DNA from: Pseudomonas viridiflava
Lineage (GTDB): Bacteria > Pseudomonadota > Gammaproteobacteria > Pseudomonadales > Pseudomonadaceae
Reading direction: 5' to 3'
Length of the DNA stretch: 64,000 nt
Assembly: GCF_900583165.1 (NCBI RefSeq)
Contig: NZ_UTKY01000100.1
Location: forward strand, 1 to 64,000
Positions 60,909 to 64,000 of the stretch are shown here, piece by piece (the first letter of the stretch is position 1; every line of letters starts with the position of its first letter). A program made the translations under genes and the position numbers. The notes beneath the pieces were generated by a model. It was not told where the DNA came from. It did not search any database and saw only the letters and a list, made by a program, of their open reading frames with translations.

Positions 60909-60932
60909 GTTTCTGACGACTTAGTCAGAAAC
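60909..60932. promoter_or_regulatory. Perfect inverted repeat upstream of the dipeptidase gene
   Basis: GTTTCTGAC (60909-60917), 6-nt spacer GACTTA, GTCAGAAAC (60924-60932), 36 bp before the ATG. It could be an operator or an mRNA hairpin. No T-tract follows, so it is not a terminator. Confidence 0.5.
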
Positions 60933-60967
60933 TTCCCACTTACTACCTGCAAAGGAATGCTCCAACA

Positions 60968-62707
60968 ATGCACTTCCCACTCAAGCAACTGGCGGCCGCC
61001 ACCCTGTTCGCAGCGAGCCTGTCGGCTATTGCCACGCCCGTTTTTGCCAACATCTCCCCAGATCAAAGCACGGCGATCCTCAAGAGTTTCAACGAAACCT
61101 CCGTCACTGATTTTCGTGGTTTCCTTGGTGCCCTGGGCAAAGGCGACCTGGGTAAGACCAGCGATGTGGGCCCGGCGATCAACGCCTTTCTCGACAACAA
61201 AACCCTAAGTGCCGACCAGCAGAACGAGATCAATCGCCTGCTGGGCATCTATACGCGCGTGAAATACGGCAAGGCCGCCACCGAGACCCTACGTGAGCTG
61301 GTGGAAATTCCGACGTTCAACGTGGACGGCGTGCCCCAGTACAAAAACCCGGAATTCCTCAAGATCGCCGGCAAGATTCAAGACCTGGCGAAAGCCTTCA
61401 ACCTGACCTTCCGCAATATCGATAACCGTGTGTACGAAATTTCCCTGGAAGGCACCGGCGATGAAGTGGTCGGCATCCACGCCCACGCCGACGTGGTGCC
61501 AGTGACGCCGGAAAATTGGGTGCTCAAGGATGGCACCCAGCTCGACCCATTCAAGGTCACGCTAATCGGCGACCGCATGTACGGCCGAGGTACCGAAGAT
61601 GACAAGAACGGCATCGTGGTGGCGATGTATGCCATGAAAGTGATCAAGGAAGAAAAACTGCCATTGGCGCGCAACTTCAAGCTGCTGGTGGACACCACCG
61701 AAGAAACCTCCGGTGATGCGATCCCCTATTACTTCGAAAAGAACCCGACGCCGCAGTACAACCTGGCGTTAGACGGCGGCTATCCGGTGGTGATTGCCGA
61801 GAAAGGCTACGGCACGGTGATGGCCACGTTCCCTCGGCGCAAGGGTGAAGGCAAAGGCGCAGAAATCATTTCGATGACCGGCGGCATGGCCACCAATCAG
61901 ATTCCGTCTGCCTCGGTGGCCACCTTTGTCACTGACAAACCCACCGAGCTGGCCGCGACCCTGCAAAAGGCCGGCGCGCAATACGTCAAAAGCAACGGCG
62001 GCGATTTTGAGGTGGCGGCCAAGGTGGTCGGCAAAGAGGTCAAGCTGACGGTAACGGGCGTTTCGGCGCACTCCTCCGAGCCTGAGTCGGGCGTTAACCC
62101 AGTGGCCCGCATGCTGGAGTTGATCCACAGCGTCGACGGTAAAATTGCGCTCAAGCACAACCACATCACTGATGCCGCACAATATGCGGCCGATAACTGG
62201 GGCCTGGACTACCTGGGCGGCAAGTTGGGCGTGGGCTTCTCCGATGAATTCATGGGGCCGCTGACCACTTCGCTGACGTTTGTGGGGCTGGATGACAAGG
62301 CCTTCAAGTTGGCCGTGAACCTGCGTGTGCCGAAGGGCAAGTCGCCGGAGAAGCTCAAGGCCGAGATCGCCGAGAAGCTGAGCGCCTGGGACAAGAAAAC
62401 CAAGGTGGCGGTGGACTTTACCTACTCGGTGGCCGATCCGATGTTCCGCAACCCCGAAGGTGAATGGGTCAAGGCGTTGTTGGCGGTCGCCAGTGAAAAC
62501 CTGGGCATGGAACACAAGTTCGGTACCTCGGCCGGCGCGACCTCGGTGCACGAGTTGCCTAATGGCGTGCAATTCGGCCTGGCGCGCCCGGAAGTGAAAT
62601 ACACCGGCCACACCGACAATGAGTTCAAGACGGTCGATCAATTCTTGCTGGACTTGCAAATCGTGACCGAAATGATGGGGCGCATTGGGCAATTGCCTAA
62701 GCTCTGA
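60968..62707 (+). CDS. Secreted M20-family dipeptidase
   Basis: A 579-residue di-zinc peptidase. Signal peptide (LAAATLFAASLSAIATPVFA) directs export. Zinc and catalytic motifs: HAHADVVP (His ligand, Asp), GRGTEDDKNG (bridging Asp), DTTEETSG (general base Glu-Glu) and TSAGATSVHEL at the C-terminal ligand. The pattern resembles PepV/carnosinase-type enzymes that release amino acids from dipeptides in the periplasm. It is followed by a bidirectional terminator shared with gltS, whose product imports glutamate. Confidence 0.87.
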   Translation: MHFPLKQLAAATLFAASLSAIATPVFANISPDQSTAILKSFNETSVTDFRGFLGALGKGDLGKTSDVGPAINAFLDNKTLSADQQNEINRLLGIYTRVKYGKAATETLRELVEIPTFNVDGVPQYKNPEFLKIAGKIQDLAKAFNLTFRNIDNRVYEISLEGTGDEVVGIHAHADVVPVTPENWVLKDGTQLDPFKVTLIGDRMYGRGTEDDKNGIVVAMYAMKVIKEEKLPLARNFKLLVDTTEETSGDAIPYYFEKNPTPQYNLALDGGYPVVIAEKGYGTVMATFPRRKGEGKGAEIISMTGGMATNQIPSASVATFVTDKPTELAATLQKAGAQYVKSNGGDFEVAAKVVGKEVKLTVTGVSAHSSEPESGVNPVARMLELIHSVDGKIALKHNHITDAAQYAADNWGLDYLGGKLGVGFSDEFMGPLTTSLTFVGLDDKAFKLAVNLRVPKGKSPEKLKAEIAEKLSAWDKKTKVAVDFTYSVADPMFRNPEGEWVKALLAVASENLGMEHKFGTSAGATSVHELPNGVQFGLARPEVKYTGHTDNEFKTVDQFLLDLQIVTEMMGRIGQLPKL

Positions 62708-62729
62708 CAGCATTTGAAATACGCGAAAA

Positions 62730-62759
62730 AAAACGCCGATCAGTGATGATCGGCGTTTT
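62730..62759. terminator. Bidirectional terminator between dipeptidase and gltS
   Basis: AAAACGCCGATCA (62730-62742), loop GTGA, TGATCGGCGTTTT (62747-62759). Flanking A-run on the left and T-run on the right serve both convergent genes. Confidence 0.93.
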
Positions 62760-62777
62760 CATTTGTCGCCACGTTAT

Positions 62778-63983
62778 TTAAGCCCCTAGAAACGGCAACG
62801 CCAGGTACAGCTTAATCACCAGTGCATTGGTGATATCGATAAAGAACGCGCCCACCATCGGTACCACTAAAAATGCAATTTGCGAGGGCCCGAAACGCTG
62901 GGTCACCGCTTGCATATTGGCAATGGCCGTTGGCGTTGCGCCCAGCCCGAAACCGCAATGCCCCGCCGCCAACACCGCCGCATCATAGTTGCTGCCCATC
63001 ACGCGGAACGTGACGAATATCGCGAACAGCGCCATCAACAATGCCTGCGCAGCCAGCAGGATTACGATCGGCAAGGCCAGTGCCGCCAAGTCCCAAAGTT
63101 TGAGCGACATCAGGGCGATTGCCAGGAACAAGGACAAACTCACATTACCCAGCACCGACACTTCGCGTTCGAACACCTGGTGCCACCCTAGCGCCGACAA
63201 GCCATTACGCAGCACCACACCGATAAACAATACGCAGACGAACGTGGGCAACTCGAAGGCCGTACCTTGAAGGGCACCATTGAGTAAAGTGCCAACCTTC
63301 AGGCTGATGGCCAACAGCGCCAGGGTCTCGATAAACGAAAATGAAGTAATCATGCGCTCCCGGTTCGGCTGCTCAAACCCTTTGGGCATGGGCGGCTGAG
63401 ACTGCTCGAGGCCTGGCACCTGGACACGTTTGATCAGCAAACGGGCGACAGGACCACCAATCAAACCGCCAAGGACGAGACCGAATGTCGCCGAAGCGAT
63501 GGCCAGCTCGGAGGCGGAGGCGACGCCATACTGCTCACTGAACACGGTGCCCCATGCGGCCCCTGTCCCGTGGCCGCCGGACAAGGTGACGGAGCCCGCC
63601 AGCAAGCCCATCAGCGGGTCGAGCCCCAATGCTGACGCCAAGGCAATACCCATGGCGTTCTGCAGTATCAGCAGCCCGGTAACGACCAGCAGGAAAATCC
63701 CCAATAAGCGCCCGCCTTTTTTCAGGTTGGCGAAATCTGCATTGAGACCAATGGTGGCAAAAAACGCCAGCATCAGAGGAGTTTGTAACGAGGGGTCGAA
63801 GCGCACCTCAATACCCGCCAGCGCACGCAGTGCCAACAGCAAGAAGGCCACTAACAAACCACCAGCGACGGGTTCGGGAATATTGTAAGTGCGCAAAAAG
63901 CCGATGCGTGCAACCAGCCAACGTCCGAGTAAGAGCACCAGGGACGCGGCGACCAGCGTGGAATAGAAATCAAATTGATACAT
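62778..63983 (-). CDS. gltS: Sodium/glutamate symporter GltS
   Basis: A 401-residue transporter with about ten helices and two inverted halves. Signature pieces are YNIPEPVAGGLLVAF, AFFATIGLNADFANLKKGG and VTLSGGHGTGAAWG, with GHCGFGLGATPTAIANM in the second half. It imports glutamate with Na+. The start codon is just inside the right edge, so its promoter is mostly outside the window. Confidence 0.94.
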   Translation of the reverse strand: MYQFDFYSTLVAASLVLLLGRWLVARIGFLRTYNIPEPVAGGLLVAFLLLALRALAGIEVRFDPSLQTPLMLAFFATIGLNADFANLKKGGRLLGIFLLVVTGLLILQNAMGIALASALGLDPLMGLLAGSVTLSGGHGTGAAWGTVFSEQYGVASASELAIASATFGLVLGGLIGGPVARLLIKRVQVPGLEQSQPPMPKGFEQPNRERMITSFSFIETLALLAISLKVGTLLNGALQGTAFELPTFVCVLFIGVVLRNGLSALGWHQVFEREVSVLGNVSLSLFLAIALMSLKLWDLAALALPIVILLAAQALLMALFAIFVTFRVMGSNYDAAVLAAGHCGFGLGATPTAIANMQAVTQRFGPSQIAFLVVPMVGAFFIDITNALVIKLYLALPFLGA

Positions 63984-64000
63984 CTGGGCAGCTCACTGTA

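Noticed and set aside
1..64000. CRISPR arrays, prophage or insertion sequences
   Set aside because: No regularly spaced direct repeats, transposases or phage structural genes are visible; the only repeats are REP/REPIN elements and the tRNA cassette.

Overview
This window looks like chromosomal DNA of a fluorescent pseudomonad, most likely of the P. fluorescens group. The evidence is the GC-rich coding sequence with Pseudomonas-like products, several gene blocks whose order I recall from P. aeruginosa (fpvGHJK-fpvCDEF; msuEDC-sfnR; soxR with its divergent monooxygenase; prc with an EAL/GGDEF gene; yadGH-like/GST/fadE), and many REP/REPIN elements built on a GTGGGAGGGGGCTTGC-type core. I see no phage, plasmid, IS or CRISPR. 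The genus call is inference from memory, not from a search.

Layout. 1-250: tandem promoters on the minus strand of an rRNA operon that lies outside the window to the left. 0.4-5.4 kb: rhtA, small lipoproteins, an aminopeptidase P and a cysteine desulfurase. 5.7-9.8 kb: msuEDC-sfnR, an FMNH2-dependent sulfonate-sulfur scavenging operon with its sigma-54 activator. 9.8-10.8 kb: soxR and a divergent monooxygenase sharing a SoxR box with the diagnostic 19-bp spacer. 10.9-12.8 kb: a haloacetate (fluoroacetate-type) dehalogenase and a LysR regulator. 12.9-14.9 kb: a leuCD pair without leuB. 15.2-21.4 kb: fpvGHJK-fpvCDEF, for release of iron from pyoverdine. 21.4-27.8 kb: a GntR/UTRA regulator divergent from an ABC importer operon that carries two cytoplasmic phosphohydrolases. 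This is the least characterised system here and probably an organophosphorus scavenging pathway.

27.9-35.5 kb: quinone oxidoreductase, the protease prc, an EAL-CBS-GGDEF protein, an XRE-type regulator with an overlapping partner, a DUF1232 membrane protein preceded by two inverted perfect DnaA boxes, a REP cluster, and an FKBP lipoprotein. 35.8-38.8 kb: a membrane-anchored two-haem cytochrome translationally coupled to a membrane-anchored catalase-like protein. 38.8-44.7 kb: MFS, LysR, CocE/NonD hydrolase and BCCT transporter, all on the minus strand. 45.0-45.7 kb: two copies of a tRNA-Val/tRNA-Asp cassette, each with its own promoter and terminator. 45.7-53.3 kb: rdgC, a BASS transporter, a guanidinium exporter under a guanidine-II (mini-ykkC) riboswitch, an LplT-PlsC fusion, a TDT transporter, and an MFS/TetR pair. 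53.4-64 kb: a yadGH-like ABC exporter, GST, fadE, a small conserved protein, a LysR, an AlaX-type tRNA editing protein, a secreted M20 dipeptidase and gltS.

Common themes are nutrient scavenging (sulfonate sulfur, pyoverdine iron, organic phosphorus, quaternary amines, glutamate), detoxification (guanidine, redox cyclers, haloacids) and envelope maintenance. Seven REPINs and several lone REPs sit only between genes, most often just after a stop codon.
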